From Trichoplax adhaerens (taxonomy: Eukaryota > Placozoa > Uniplacotomia > Trichoplacea > Trichoplacidae): a DNA stretch of 64,000 nt. A model generated the notes under the pieces. The model ran no database searches and was not told where the DNA came from. It saw only the letters and a program-made list of their open reading frames with translations. Numbering within the stretch: the stretch's first letter is position 1; the number at the start of each line of letters is the position of its first letter. Position numbers and translations under genes: made by a program. This document shows, piece by piece, positions 12,801 through 25,335 of this stretch. The stretch is from positions 5,669,950 through 5,733,949 of the forward strand of contig NW_002060943.1 of the NCBI RefSeq assembly GCF_000150275.1, read 5' to 3'.

Positions 12801-15800
12801 ACGCCAACTACTTGCACTTGATTTCGTAGTTGTTAACCAAACATCTTTATATTGATTAGTGTACAGGCCTGAGAATATAGCTAATTCATCAACGCCACTT
12901 CCGTAAAGCTTAAAATACATTAAAACCTGAATAAATTCCATAAAAAAGATGACACGAATCATGTTAGAGGTTCCAAATAATCTACTCTACAAAGAAATCG
13001 ATAATGAACTGACACATACGTATACGCGTACGTTTATCATGTGATCATTAAAATATATGATGGTGAAAACATAACAGTAGTGACTCTACCACATACGTGT
13101 ATAGCGTAATACGTAAAGAAATTGCTTTTATAAGATTCGAAAGCCGTATAAATTTTAAGATTAGCATTATCGTATTTTAAAGATATAATGCTATCTAATG
13201 TAGTTGGATCGTTATACTTTCGACAAAGCCTCATAATTTATATAATAATAAATTAAATCCATTTAAACGATTTCTAATATGTTACTGAAGCATCCAAAGC
13301 TGTATCACTAAATTCTTAGTTCAGCATGAGTGATAATTCTAAAATTTTAATATAAATTTTATTAAGCTAGCAATTCTACAGTTGAGAATTTGAGAAAGTG
13401 TGTAAAATATGAGAGATTAGCCTAAAAACTAACTCGAAATTCTTGGACATTATTCGGCAATTCTACGACAGGAGAAAGCAGTTGAGCGAAATGATTGCTA
13501 AGAGATTGAGAACTAGCAAGGTAAGCGTAATGGCCTAAATAGAAATTAGAATAAAAATAAATACGATGCAAGATATTAAAAGATTACTACAGTATAAAAT
13601 TATTTTTAAGTTGCGACATAGAATTATAATAAAATATAGGACCTGTAGTTCCATCGTGTTTTGTCCCAGATACCCTAGCCCAGTCAAGATCGTCGCTACT
13701 CTTTTCTTGACTGAATTTACAAAAATTTGAGCGGAAATCGCAAGCAGCAGCGATGGTACCTAAATAGTAATAAATGATTAAGAATAACTTAATAGAGTTC
13801 ATAGTTAAGAATACACTCGTATATCGAATGTGGCTATCACGCGGTTTCTATTTCCAGAAAAAGAAGATGTTTACTGTACGAAGAGTAATTAGGTTAGATG
13901 TTTAAATTTGAGTAGCTATCAATATAGCATTACATAGGCTATCAGAAATAGGCATAACACTTTATATCTACTGTCACTAAAACCGCATACCAGCTAATTA
14001 TTTATGTGGAAGACAAGACAATTACTGCAGTTCAAGGTTTTCTTTCCATTGTGTCGCAAGCATGTGCGATCGTATCTTTTACTGGCACAATATATTAATC
14101 AATTTCAATTGTACATGATATGCATATTAAAGCCAAACCTGCTCTTTTGGATCGATGCAATCTCAGGTAATCTTCTATTAGTAGAACGAGACATTAGAAT
14201 AAAATATTAATAATTTTTATAGGAAGGAAGCTGAAAGCTACAACGAAATGTTATAACCGAAATCTTCTTTCAAAGTAATTTATATTTGTACAAAATCATC
14301 AAAAGCTGAAAGAGCCAAACGATGCACTGTAAAATCTAATTTGTTTTACTATCCTAATGCAATAAACAAGTAACGTCAATTTTACATGGGAGATATTGTG
14401 TGAAAGAAATTATTAATCATGTCATATTGCTTGCCAACCTGAATCAATCTTTCTACAACGCAGATCAGACTTTCTCAATAACTGCAAGTTTAATAGTTGA
14501 TTTTCCGATAATCTACATCTTCCAATTAATGAGTGAGACGGCTGATTTTTCCACTCGACTATCCGTTGTAATTTGCAATCGTGGCAATCCAACGTGGTAT
14601 CTTTTAATATTCTATGTCAGTTAGAAATGATTTATTCTTAGCCAAGAATATTTAAAACATTAAAAGATAAATATTACGATAACTATCAGCTTAGCAAATC
14701 ACTGAATTTGAATCTCGGAGTTATCTGAATATAAATCCAAACTACTGATAGCATCATGTGATTTATGGTATACATTAATAGTAAATTGAAATATCTGTCT
14801 TGAAAATTTTGATGTGTTCGGTATGCATGACATGCATTAAGTAATGACTTTTTTTCATTGCTCAGCGAAAGCTCGTCTTCAATTCAAGTTACCTTTATCA
14901 TGGTATTACGTTAGGGATCAGACAAGTATGTTACTGTCAATAAGCAACCATAATAAAGAATTTGAATTTAAGATTTGTTTACGATGATGACAGCATTTAC
15001 ATAATGTGCTTATAATGCTAGTAATTATGAAAAGAAATGGGTATATCTAATAATCTTATGTTATTGTTGTTTGAGTCTTTGTATAGTATTTTGTAAGTAA
15101 TTTTACGTTGCTAACTTTTGATAACAAATAGTGTCACTGAGCCAACCTTTTCAAGTATACGGAAAAGGAAAATGAGACTAGAGCCAGTTTGTGAAATGCA
15201 TTAATTTCTAGTTTCATTTCATCGGACTCTACTTTATTGTACATTTTATTTCACCAAGGACTATTCTAAAACCTGAGTATTTTAGACCATGCTCAATCAT
15301 TCTAAACTAAGATTATTATTAACAAACAAACTAGCGACTACAAATGAGATAGAATGGCCTACTGGAAATTATAGAATAATCGGTAATAATGTTAAATTAG
15401 CACCATGAAAACCTTTTACTTTATCTGTAAGCTATAGATACTGAAGGCAATCATTTTTCTTAAAACATATCAAAACCGTTACTCATTGAGATTTTTGTTC
15501 ACGCAGACATCGTTGTGAGGAAAATTGTACGCTAGTATATAGGATCATTAATAATAATATTGCATAAACAAACCGAGAACCTGATCAAAATAGTGGTAGC
15601 AACGTGTGATATAGAGATCTAAGAGTGCGAAAATCAAGTGGAAGGTTAAAAGAGGTTTTTCGTTTTTGTGTAGTCAGCAGTAAAACAAAAAGTAAATGAA
15701 TGAAACGGAAGGCGATTTGAATACATCGAATTCGAGCAGTCTTTCATGTGATATTGGAGAACAATTTAAAACTCGACAATATTTCAATCAGGTATGTTTT

Positions 15801-16943
15801 ACTGGCACTAATACCGGTATACTGTACCGAGTATAGTACTGCATGAAGAAGCGCAATTCTTCTTGATGGCTTTCGCAGTAACCGCGTTTGCAAAGAAATA
15901 AAATCATTCGAGTGCAGGATACACCAAAGCACGTTATATTCTGCAAAATTGCATTACAATGCTTGCACTATGACAGGAGTTTCAGGATAGCCAGCTCATA
16001 ACCAATTACTTCTATGTGGACTATACATTAATAAACTGCTACAGATAACTTAGCACCAAGTCGTAAGTGCCAACCGGCAGAAAGAATGGCAGATACATAC
16101 TGTAATAACCTGTACAAGATCTAAGATCTAGTAGAGTAATACACCTGTGGAAATTGAAGGGTACTTATTTGACTATCTAGGATAAAAGCAGATTTGACAT
16201 CATGAACGCATTTTACTAGATGTAAGATGCTGCCTTGATAAGATTTTGAAAGAATAAATAACGCGTTACGCTTGTAAGAGCAAGACATTTTTACTCGATG
16301 ACAATCTAATAACACAGTTCATGTCAACTATTCCGGTATACTGTACATAAAGTCGATGTTATTGTACTATCATTCATGATTTGTTGTCCATTTTCACATA
16401 CTGTACACATTAACTGATTGGAATTAAATCAGAAAACAAGATTGATGATGCCAAAAAGTCATCAAATGATTGAATTAGCTGTAAAGTTGTAGCAGTCTTA
16501 GTTTCACTTGTTTAAAAACATGATTTGTTCATTGTTATGATGATATTACGTGTACAGTATTAAGATATAGTACGGTTGAAGAAAGGAAATGTGCCGTTAT
16601 CGCTGATAAGACAGTATAGCTAGCGCGTAAAAGTTATCAATAGACGAAATAGAACTATATAATGAAATTCAAACATAAGCAGGAAGACTACTGAAGAGAG
16701 AAGAGTGAACATCACTTACATTTGATTAAACCCAGTCCATTCATTCTTCTTCCGTAATGCAGCATCCAAGGTATCACACAGTAAAACTTGATTACCATGA
16801 TTTTGGCATCGTTGATGTTGTGAATTTCTATCCAATGCATCATTCGTAATACTAAACTTGTTACAATATTTGCCAGTTAGATTGGCAAGTAGAACTGCTA
16901 GAATAACAACAAAGTGGCGTATCATCTTTCTCATTTTATGCAA
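9818..16943 (-). CDS. Gene 2: LRRNT-LRRCT-MAM-kringle-SRCR-MAM single-pass receptor with PPxY tail
   Basis: Fourteen exons on the minus strand: 16943-16720, 14611-14439, 13759-13643, 13534-13434, 12926-12759, 12617-12542, 12470-12207, 11640-11467, 11386-11099, 10990-10896, 10689-10552, 10412-10331, 10227-10114, 10032-9818, about 742 aa. Order: signal peptide (RHFVVILAVLLANLTG), LRRNT, LRRCT (CHDCKL, GRC), MAM (CDFRSNFC, GHYAYL, LLSP), kringle (NYCRNPGG, RPWCYTT, YCNIPSC), SRCR (CRQMGYY, CTGLESSIEHC), second MAM (CKFDKGFCGW), TM (VATALILGCILLMI) and an acidic tail with NPPTYDQI, a PPxY motif of the type bound by WW domains. In the second half of the SRCR the same exon runs on into MAM2, whereas gene 1 has an intron there. 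MAM end exons are 76 and 82 nt; gene 5 and gene 1 have the same sizes. The 5' part (exons 1-2) is joined by phase and homology. An alternative start at 13802 could make a shorter product. Confidence 0.82.
13643..13802 (-). CDS. Possible alternative first exon of gene 2 (own signal peptide before MAM1)
   Basis: The MAM1 exon of gene 2 is preceded, in frame through its acceptor site, by an ATG at 13802 and a hydrophobic stretch (MNSIKLFLIIYYYLGTIAAA) that reads as a good signal peptide running straight into the MAM domain. If a promoter lies just upstream, this would make a gene 2 isoform lacking the LRR caps. The ordinary acceptor (ATTTAG) at 13760-13761 fits the phase-1 donor of the LRRCT exon and is the main model. 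I cannot tell whether the alternative start is used. Confidence 0.35.
14612..16719 (-). other. First intron of gene 2
   Basis: A 2.1-kb intron between the LRRNT and LRRCT exons. Minus-strand open frames at 15744-15932 and 16121-16315 do not fit the flanking phases. The GTACAGTAC-type motifs that characterise the next 10 kb begin here. Confidence 0.5.
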
Positions 16944-17348
16944 ATATGCAAATCATCGTTGACCAACGTAGTTTTAAAGTTTACACGAAGCAATAGTAAT
17001 ACTGTACACAATTGAAAAGGAGGGCGAAAGTCTTATCGAAAGTACTTGATAAATCAACTATTACTGGATCATAAGTACTGTATATGTGGATCACTTATTA
17101 CACAAGATAGCTATTTAACGCTAGGGATTAGTAATGACTATGATGCTTTCTATATTGCAAGATAATACAGCCAAGTGTTGCACAGATTTCCTTGAATTTG
17201 ATAACCGGCCGAGCGGATTTGATGAGAAAGCTTGATTTGCAACGCAAGGTATGTTAAAGTCAATTTAGCTAACGCTGGGCTATCAGTTTGTACTCATTTG
17301 ACCGGAAATTTGGACTTCACCAGCACCGACGGAAGTACAGTCTAGGTT

Positions 17349-17371
17349 GTACCGTACCGTACCGTACCGTA
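17349..17371. repeat. GTACC pentanucleotide microsatellite
   Basis: Four tandem GTACC units followed by GTA. Being GTAC-based, it belongs to the same sequence texture as the GTACA arrays around ADAM10. Confidence 0.85.
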
Positions 17372-17572
17372 TCAGGACAACTAAAAGAGAAACCATGGAG
17401 GGACGGACGGTCAACCTTTTCATCATAATTGATCATTTTGAATATAGCAACTAGCAAGTACTATCCAAATTTTGGATGGTCATTTCGCTATATCGAATAG
17501 GTACTGTGTACACTGTATATATAGTACACACTCTTTACACGACGTTTGAATGAAACAAGACCGTTGAACCAT

Positions 17573-17626
17573 GGACTTCTCCATAAAAAATCCATTTTTA
17601 TAAATGGATTTTCCATGGAGAAGTCC
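17573..17626. repeat. 54-bp imperfect palindrome / hairpin
   Basis: GGACTTCTCCAT (17573-17584) pairs exactly with ATGGAGAAGTCC (17615-17626). Inside this outer stem AATCCATTT pairs with AAATGGATT, leaving a very short AT loop. The arms span almost the full length, so this is a strong potential cruciform or a remnant of a foldback element. No coding function. Confidence 0.7.
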
Positions 17627-20423
17627 CTGATTTAACTTGCTATGGTGGTGGTTGGTTCATGGTGGTGGTCTACCTTCGACAATCAGCAGTCGCAATCATT
17701 TCTTGACAATGTGCATAGCTGTCTTGTACAATATACTGTACAAGTGTACACTGTACAAGTACAGTATCTGTATTGTACCGAGAGCTATTTCACAGTGACT
17801 AGTATACCGTGCCAGGCACCAAAGAGTACGAGTCTCGCTCGTGTCCTGCACAACTGTCCAATAAGTGTGTATGGGTAGGCATTACTAGAAGAAGACCCGG
17901 ACTGATCACCGCCTCAGACAGGCGGACTTTCCTTACTGTATGAGCCTGTCAATATCGAAAAATGACTTCTTACGTTATTAGTATAGATTTTCCACGGCTG
18001 TTTTCTAAATCACTAGTACTAATTTAAATAGCGTCTACGATCTTATGAAAGTTTTTCCAAGCAGAAATTTGTAACAGATAGTAAGATTCAATGCAATATG
18101 ACTTAATTTAGAAAATATCAGCCAATTTTAAATCGACCCTTTACTGCACATACTAAAGTATTGTCATAATGCAGTGTTTAGCACTCTATTTTAAGGCCAT
18201 GAGGCCTAAAATGTCTGTCCGTCCAAAGAGTGATTAGTCCTGTCCTGGTCTAGGTCTTCTGCCAAAATTATTGAATTTTTAGCATTTTTATTTTCGTTTT
18301 TCGGAAGATTTTACCATTGAATAAAATATAAGAAAATGAAATGAAATGAATGTATTTTTTAGTGCTGCAAGGGAAATGGGTAGCGTTCGGACGCTTTACT
18401 TGGATTGGTGTTATTATTGTTCTCGTGTGAACTGGACACTTGCAATAGTTCAGTCATGGACTTCTAAATACAAATGAGTTAGCAGGATAAGAAGGGATGT
18501 GCAGCAGTCCTATGGAGGTGATTGAAAGATCTGCTACTGTACTGTGTATTTAGTGGTAGAGTAACTCACTGTACGTTTACAGTACTTTACTACTACTCAG
18601 ACTACTCAATATTCTTTTCATATTTATCCCAATTTATGTATTAGTAAAGTACTGTACATTAATAAGGCAGAACCATTCTGCATCCAACAGAGGCTATAGC
18701 CGCGATGCCTACACTACAATACTGTACTGTATATTACTGTGCCTGTACTCGCACACGATACACTAGACAATGTGCGGTATCAGCAAACCCTCATTTATCA
18801 TAGGCCCTATGCGCTTAGGTTACGAGACGTTTAGGTCCATGTCTTCTTTTAGTAGTCCATGGCTATTTCTATTTGCTACTGTGTTAAATCATGGTTTCAG
18901 CTATGCAGTACTATGACCACAGTCCATAATTAATCATGGAAATCTATGTTTCGTTATTATGATCAGCTCGTCGATTCCTCGCCTGTCATACTTCACGTAC
19001 TGTACTGGTCCTTTTTACTTTATATATATATATCACTGTCGACTCTAAACTAGTAATTGGTTATAGGAAATTTTTAGGCATATTGATTCTAAAAGTGTTG
19101 TCGACAGGCGATTGCAGTTACAGCTTGGAAGCTTACTTACATGCTCACAATTTCACAAACATTAGTGAATGTCACCAAATCGAATATTCTTACCATGGTC
19201 ACTGTGTGACTATGCATCTTGCAGTACTGTAATACACCGACTACACTAACTGTAAAAATATCATCAAGGGATTTATTCCTGGGGAACGAATCAGTCTATC
19301 TTGTCAATATTTGTAATTTTTATTGCACTTCAAAGGCTTGCAGGTGTAGTTGTTTAAGAAGTGATACAAATATAAAGCTAAATTCATACAAAGTAATGAA
19401 ACTGATTTTCACAATTTCAATCTACACATGCGCTCCGACTTTGAGCATCCACTTTCAGCCTGAGACTTGAAAACAAAATTGTATAAGTACCATATGAAAG
19501 AAAATAGATGGTATACGTACACTATCTATTGAAGGCTAAATCCAAAAATATCCTGAAACGCACTTATTACGATACATAATTGAATATTCAATGATTATAA
19601 CGTATTTTCCCTACAAGCTGATAGTATAAATTAAATAAAATAAAATGCTACTACCTTAAAATTTCGACACCCTGTAATCGTTACAATTATAATAATTTAA
19701 TGAACAAAACGAAATTTGGGATTGGTTCAACATTTGCCTTAGTATTGAATTTATCAATGCTGATATGCCGTAATGCTACATTACCAAACTGTATAGTACT
19801 GAACTGCGTGAACAACCCTAAATGCTCGCATGCAGATGGCTCAATAATGCATAACTGTACTGTACTATACCGAACTATCATGAACGATTAACTATTGTAT
19901 ATATATATACAATTCTTTTATTGCTATAAACAACTTCAAAAGCCAGTTGATTTCTTGAATACGGTACAGATGTACACTTGTACAGTACAAATGGGACAAT
20001 TGTAAATTCGACAGTACGCAACTGCATATCAAACGATCTTAACTCATCATCCGAGCTATAAATCTACTATTTAAAGGCTGAATATTATAAAATCTTGTTG
20101 ATCCCTTTACCTAGCCAATATTAAACTGATTTTTGTTGGTTAATTGTCAATTACTGTACGCATAGTTGGTACAAACTGTACAAATACTAAACTTGTATTG
20201 AGATTTTTAATAGTGGTAATTTCCCATTACAAGCTTTAATAAAATTTATATTTTAAGCATAAAAGTAACAGTTGATGGCAAGCGTAATTTACTTTGTCCT
20301 GCCAAAGATAGAATGCAATTTTGCTACGTATAAATTTACCGCTACGGCCGACATTCTTTTTGTAGGTGGCAAATAAATGTTGCGTTAAAGCTAAACTTGC
20401 ATTGTGCGCCCCATCCAGAAACC

Positions 20424-22784
20424 TTATGCTTTAGGTTTTATAGCTGTTATATGCTGTAATTCTGTACGATCGCGATACTGAGCCTTCGCCTGATATCCGT
20501 GCTTACCGTGATGGCTGGCACCTTGATGATCACTAGATTGTGGAGCTCTAGGATCTTGCTTAAAGTATCTAGCATCTCCAGGGCCAGACGGCGGAAGACG
20601 TCTTTGTAATTGCGGATCTTGGTCATCGCGATAGCGTCGACTTCGACGAAGTGTTAACTGACGGTGCCTAACCATGGTTGGATTACTACTGGGTGTATGT
20701 ACACTACAAGCTTTAATAAATAACGCCATAAACATAATAACACCAAGACAAATTAACGCTACAGCCCAAGGATACTTTTTTATCCAATCCAACAAATTCT
20801 GGATAGTTTCGGCAGAAAATAGAATATTCGTAAGTCTATTTAGTGGACCATCCTCGTTAACCTGTCTACATTTACCGAATACATCGCAATATCCAGTGAA
20901 GGCATTACATGGAGTACCCGGGGATAAATTCTTAACTCCAGAAATCCAGCTGGCAACAGCGCATTTGCTAGTCTTATTCATGCAACAAATGCTACACAAA
21001 TCTGTTGTAACTGTGCAAGTACATGAAACTTGTCCGAACTTTTCGCATATAGATCCTTCGCATTGCCCTTCCTTACATACCTTAACACCATTAGCGCATG
21101 TAGTCTGAATATCTGGCTTTGGCTCAGCGGTTGGACAAGTATAATTAGTTCCATCACAGAAAGCTTCCAAGCTGCATTCTCCAGCCTTCGCGCAACTAAC
21201 ATTGCCAGCAGCCGGTTGGTAATTACAGGTTACCGGATTGCAGCACGGTCCCGCAGATGGGCTACATGTTTTTCCAGTGACTAATTGACAAGGCTTATAT
21301 CCCGGCGGAGTAAGTGCAGAGTTTTCATATGGCGCGTTGCAACAACTATCTTTGCATCGCTGCCGATAGCCACAGTCACAGGCTTCACCTGCCTCAACTA
21401 CCCCATTACCACAAATTGCTGCTTCTCTTGAGCGGAAACAACCGCCAGAGTTCGTAGCTCTACTATTTAATATAGGCTTAATGTAGTTTTTGCTGCAGCT
21501 AGAAAATTTCTTGTTATTAACCTTATTACCGGCCGTTGCTTTTGGATACATAATAAAGTTACCTACAGAACCACCAGGAGCACAAGTTGGATTAGTTGTT
21601 GGGTCATGTTGAGATCCGAAATTATGACCAAGCTCATGTGCTAGAGTAACCTCTGTCACTGCTGTGCTTACGTGAGATCCATAGTTCAGAATAGTAACTA
21701 TGGCTGAATTCAAACTCATTGATTGTCCTTTATAGGGTTGAAATCGATCGCAAATACCACCAGCACCACCAGCGCCAGCTACCCAAGCCAGCCCTAATAC
21801 TCCATTTTCGAAGTCGCGATTAGCAAAAGTCACAGCCAGACAAAAATCGTTGTGATTAGCTTGTGAGGCTATATCTAGATACTTGGATACGCCAATGTTA
21901 GCTGGAGCGAAAGGATTGTTAGGTTGAGAAGCATCTGCTGTAGTATTGATCTTTATTCTTTTGATAATAAAGCCAATATTATCTGCGAGGCCATCACCAT
22001 CAAAATCAGTTGATGCATACATTCTTGTAGCACTTTGAACCAGATTACTTAGAACTCCAGTCGCTGTTTCAATATTATTATCGTAATACTTAGTAAACGT
22101 ATGATCAGCTTGCACTAACAACTGGCAGGTGTTTTGAGTCGGCAATTCGCGGGAACCACGTTGTATATTTTCTTCGGAATTTTTACGCGCATTTAACGGA
22201 CGTTTCATTTGCCTGACTTCTTCTATTTTCTTTGCTACTTCTTGGTCAATTCCACACCCGCTGATAGGATGTGATCGTTTAAATCTTATATCAGACTTTC
22301 GATAAATAACAGAGTGAAATTTCTCTGGTGATGAGAAATAAGGTTTACTAGATTCTACGTAGTATTCATCTCCGTTGGAAATAATTTTTCCATGAAACTT
22401 ATCATCCACTATTGTACCGTAAACTTCAGAATCTGACTCATCAGCTAGTTTGCCTTTCATTACGATACTTCGGTCGAACATATACGGTTTTCCGGATGAT
22501 TCAACAATAAAATCGTTCGTAAATAGTCCATTGTCAGGTTCTAAGCGAAGTTTAAAGTGACGATCAAAAGCCCGAAAGTTCAGGCTTACAGGACTGTCGC
22601 CGACCGATCTCTTGATGCGATTGGATTTTCGAAGACGAGTTGTGTCGTAATTTAGTGTGTCATACACGTCAATATTGCCATTTAAATTCTTTCTTACCAA
22701 AGCGAAGCAGAACACAGCGTAAAATAACAGCAAAAGGGAGAGAACGATCGCTTTATTAAGCCATTGGCTTAGATAGACAGCCAT
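20424..22784 (-). CDS. ADAM10: ADAM10 (Kuzbanian) membrane metalloprotease, intronless
   Basis: A single 786-codon frame. Signal peptide about 1-29; prodomain with LNFRAFDRHFKLRL and an HSVIYRKSDIRFKR segment; possible Cys-switch cysteine in SGCGID near 177; minimal furin-type sites RFKR (167-170) and RGSR (209-212). The catalytic domain has the zinc motif HELGHNFGSQH at 383-393 and a Met-turn FIMYPKAT. A disintegrin/Cys-rich region (ICGNGVVEAGEACDCGY) spans about 457-640. One TM helix lies at about 672-692, followed by the ADAM10-typical CSVHTPSSNP and a basic tail. Length and motif order match ADAM10 (human about 750 aa). Known role of the family: ectodomain shedding of single-pass proteins such as Notch. 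The absence of any intron is odd next to intron-rich neighbours and suggests either a retrocopy or ancestral loss. All catalytic residues are present, so it looks functional. Confidence 0.95.
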   Translation of the reverse strand: MAVYLSQWLNKAIVLSLLLLFYAVFCFALVRKNLNGNIDVYDTLNYDTTRLRKSNRIKRSVGDSPVSLNFRAFDRHFKLRLEPDNGLFTNDFIVESSGKPYMFDRSIVMKGKLADESDSEVYGTIVDDKFHGKIISNGDEYYVESSKPYFSSPEKFHSVIYRKSDIRFKRSHPISGCGIDQEVAKKIEEVRQMKRPLNARKNSEENIQRGSRELPTQNTCQLLVQADHTFTKYYDNNIETATGVLSNLVQSATRMYASTDFDGDGLADNIGFIIKRIKINTTADASQPNNPFAPANIGVSKYLDIASQANHNDFCLAVTFANRDFENGVLGLAWVAGAGGAGGICDRFQPYKGQSMSLNSAIVTILNYGSHVSTAVTEVTLAHELGHNFGSQHDPTTNPTCAPGGSVGNFIMYPKATAGNKVNNKKFSSCSKNYIKPILNSRATNSGGCFRSREAAICGNGVVEAGEACDCGYRQRCKDSCCNAPYENSALTPPGYKPCQLVTGKTCSPSAGPCCNPVTCNYQPAAGNVSCAKAGECSLEAFCDGTNYTCPTAEPKPDIQTTCANGVKVCKEGQCEGSICEKFGQVSCTCTVTTDLCSICCMNKTSKCAVASWISGVKNLSPGTPCNAFTGYCDVFGKCRQVNEDGPLNRLTNILFSAETIQNLLDWIKKYPWAVALICLGVIMFMALFIKACSVHTPSSNPTMVRHRQLTLRRSRRYRDDQDPQLQRRLPPSGPGDARYFKQDPRAPQSSDHQGASHHGKHGYQAKAQYRDRTELQHITAIKPKA

Positions 22785-25013
22785 TACAGAGCAGCACTAT
22801 CGTTTAAATTTTCTACCAAAAAAAAGAAACAACAAAGAATCAATCTACAGTATGTTTCCGTCAAATTATGCTAGAGAAGCTTAGTAACTTTTAACATAAG
22901 CGTATTCAGTGTCTAAGCATTCAGTTTCACAAGTATGTAATCTGTTTCTACTGTAGGCAATAATGAATGTAGGCTGAACTAGCTGAAGATTCTTATCAGT
23001 CAAAAGTCTACGGCGCAACAATTCAGGTCTTATTTCTGAGTGATTTTTTTTCAATTTAAATTGCCAACATGTCCAATGTGGTTGACCCAGAGTAATAAGA
23101 TCGTAATACGCATCCTACAGCCTAGAAATGAATGCACCATAGACCGAAACTACTTATTCGAGCATAGTATTGCCACACAGAATATCAGTTAAGAGTATCC
23201 GTCGAAAGCCTCTTATTTAAGCAACGTAAATTATGCTAGCATTACGTAATTGAATAACGTACGGAAACATGACAGTTATTCGAAAATACGAAATGTTAAC
23301 AAATCCTTATTGCACTACGTTTAGCCAGCATGTAAATTTTGCTTTCGATCGTTTATTCATCTGTCTTGCTTCGGCAATACGTGAAGTTTCGTAAATCAGT
23401 TTGATAGGAAGAAAATTACAATGAGAACACAAAATCAGCATTTAAAGGAATTAATACGCTAGAAATCATTCAATCTCTGCGACACATCTCGGTTTCTACG
23501 AAATAAGTATCCAAGAGACAGTAATGTTATGATTTATATGGATTATCTTGAGAGATTATAATCATCCGCTATCTCGGCATTGACACATTGAAGTAGTGTA
23601 ATTAATTTAGGAAGGGCTTACGTGATCCCTAGTCGAAGGCGTTACTGCGGTGTGTTTTAGCCTCGAACGTTAAAGTTTCACCTGGCAAGTTAACACTCTT
23701 GTCTAGTTTGTTGCAGCAAGTACAGTACAGTAACGTAAAATTAGATCGAGTCTAACATAAACAATATGAAAACTGTACGTACAGTAATGACAGACGCGTA
23801 GTTGTATGCCATCAAAAATCGTGCCTTTCATCCATTTCCAGTACAGCGTTTTATAAATCATCTACTCTTGCACACGTACAATATTCAGTACAGTATAATG
23901 CTGTATTAGCACAATACAAAATAAATATTTCCGTAACTGCGTTCACTTAAGAATTAAATTGTTCAATAACAACCAGTCCTACACGATAGCTATCTAATTG
24001 ATGAGCTAAGGGCGGAAATGTCATGGTCGCATATTAATAATTTGGTCACATTTGACGAAACTTGAAATTATCATGCTACCGATATGAACTGTGCAACAAT
24101 AGTAGCGCCAATAACACCTCTTTATTTCGAAAAAAAATCGTGAATGTTACTATTTTTCCCCTGTAAATTACCAATCATTATATAGTATTGAAAATATCCG
24201 TTTACTGTACTGTACAGTAAAATAATATCTTTCTCTGAGTATCTGTCAACTAAAGTAAAACGGTCATGCCAATGTGCAACAATGTACTGCATATCCTCTT
24301 GAAAAAATATAGTACTGACTGTGTAATGCAGTTGATGGTCAACAAAATATAGTGCAATATTTGAAAATTTTGAATCGGTGTTAGAATCATACTAGAAGTT
24401 GATCTATCTTAAGATATGATCCAAAGGGAATATTTGTTCAGTATACTGTACATCAGGAAACTCACACTAAATCAATCAATTATCTATCTAAAACAGGCGG
24501 ATTCAAGTTTAGTCGATGATATTTGTCCATTCGTATCGTCACTCCCGGATCGAAAGTCTATCGTCCTGTATCGATGAATTGATTTTTGAAACTTTTTCAA
24601 TAAGAAGATGTACATATTATGCTTACCAGAAGGCACTATTCACAGTTTGGCTTGTATTTATTCAACGTCAGATTCACTGATCAGGTAGTCAAGGTTGACG
24701 GAAGACTTGCTCGTTTCTGAAAGGCAAATTGTCTCAGCCGGGCTTGCGCTAACTTGACAATGATGCCGTCTACTGGACTGTGCGCGTCAAGTGCTGTCTA
24801 AATGTCTAATAGTGTCTATGTCAAAACTGTAACAAGAGGCGGTTATACGTTACGTGAAACAGTGTGCTGTTGACAGCCTGTAGTAGTCAATTCGATTCGA
24901 TTTTATCATGTTTTCTTTCCTTTCTTTTAATTACACTAATGTTCAGTATGATGATTCATAGTTGAAGTTTTGGTTGAAGTAAACAACAACTACAGTACTA
25001 GAACCTGTAATTT

Positions 25014-25080
25014 GTACAGTACAGTACTGTAGTGGACTGCACTGTACACTGTACAGTACAGTACACTGAGTACAGTACAA
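25014..25080. repeat. GTACA/TGTAC self-complementary array 1
   Basis: Repeated GTACAGTAC and CTGTACA units that switch orientation several times, so the strand can fold on itself. It sits about 2.2 kb upstream of the ADAM10 start codon. Confidence 0.75.
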
Positions 25081-25335
25081 TAGATGGCTCAAATAGAATT
25101 CCCGACGATTGAAAATATACTGAACAGTGAACAGTATGAAAACACAATTCTAAGACCAAATTAGTAGACAAATTTGGTATCAGTCGATTTACAGTACAGA
25201 AGCAAGACATCAACATTTACCAAACTATTACCTACGGGTACATACAGAATAATACAGTACTTAATATTAGTATTCCTTAATATAGTCTGTTAAATTTATG
25301 AACAAGATTCTGAAAACAAAATAATAAACACAGAG

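Larger units (their letters stand above)
16944..20423. other. Intergenic region between gene 2 and ADAM10, rich in GTAC motifs
   Basis: This region lies upstream of gene 2 and downstream of ADAM10 (both on the minus strand). Many scattered copies of TACTGTAC/GTACAGTAC, a GTACC microsatellite, TA tracts and a long hairpin are visible. No open frame here carries a recognisable domain; the short plus-strand frames at 17642-17878 and 19219-19470 run through the simple repeats and are not genes. Confidence 0.5.

Noticed and set aside
13037..13234. Minus-strand open frame with splice-like edges inside gene 2
   Set aside because: The flanking MAM exons (13534-13434 and 12926-12759) join perfectly in phase 0 across it and give a continuous MAM domain; inserting this frame would break the domain.
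15744..16315. Two minus-strand frames, one with several Cys, tried as the LRRCT exon of gene 2
   Set aside because: Acceptor phases fail; the true LRRCT exon was found at 14611-14439 with correct phases and a family-standard length of 173 nt.
18188..18212. Short imperfect palindrome ATTTTAAGGCC/GGCCTAAAAT
   Set aside because: Only 10-bp arms with a bulge; expected often in AT-rich DNA.
20674..21284. Plus-strand frames of 144 and 84 aa
   Set aside because: Antisense shadows of the ADAM10 coding sequence.
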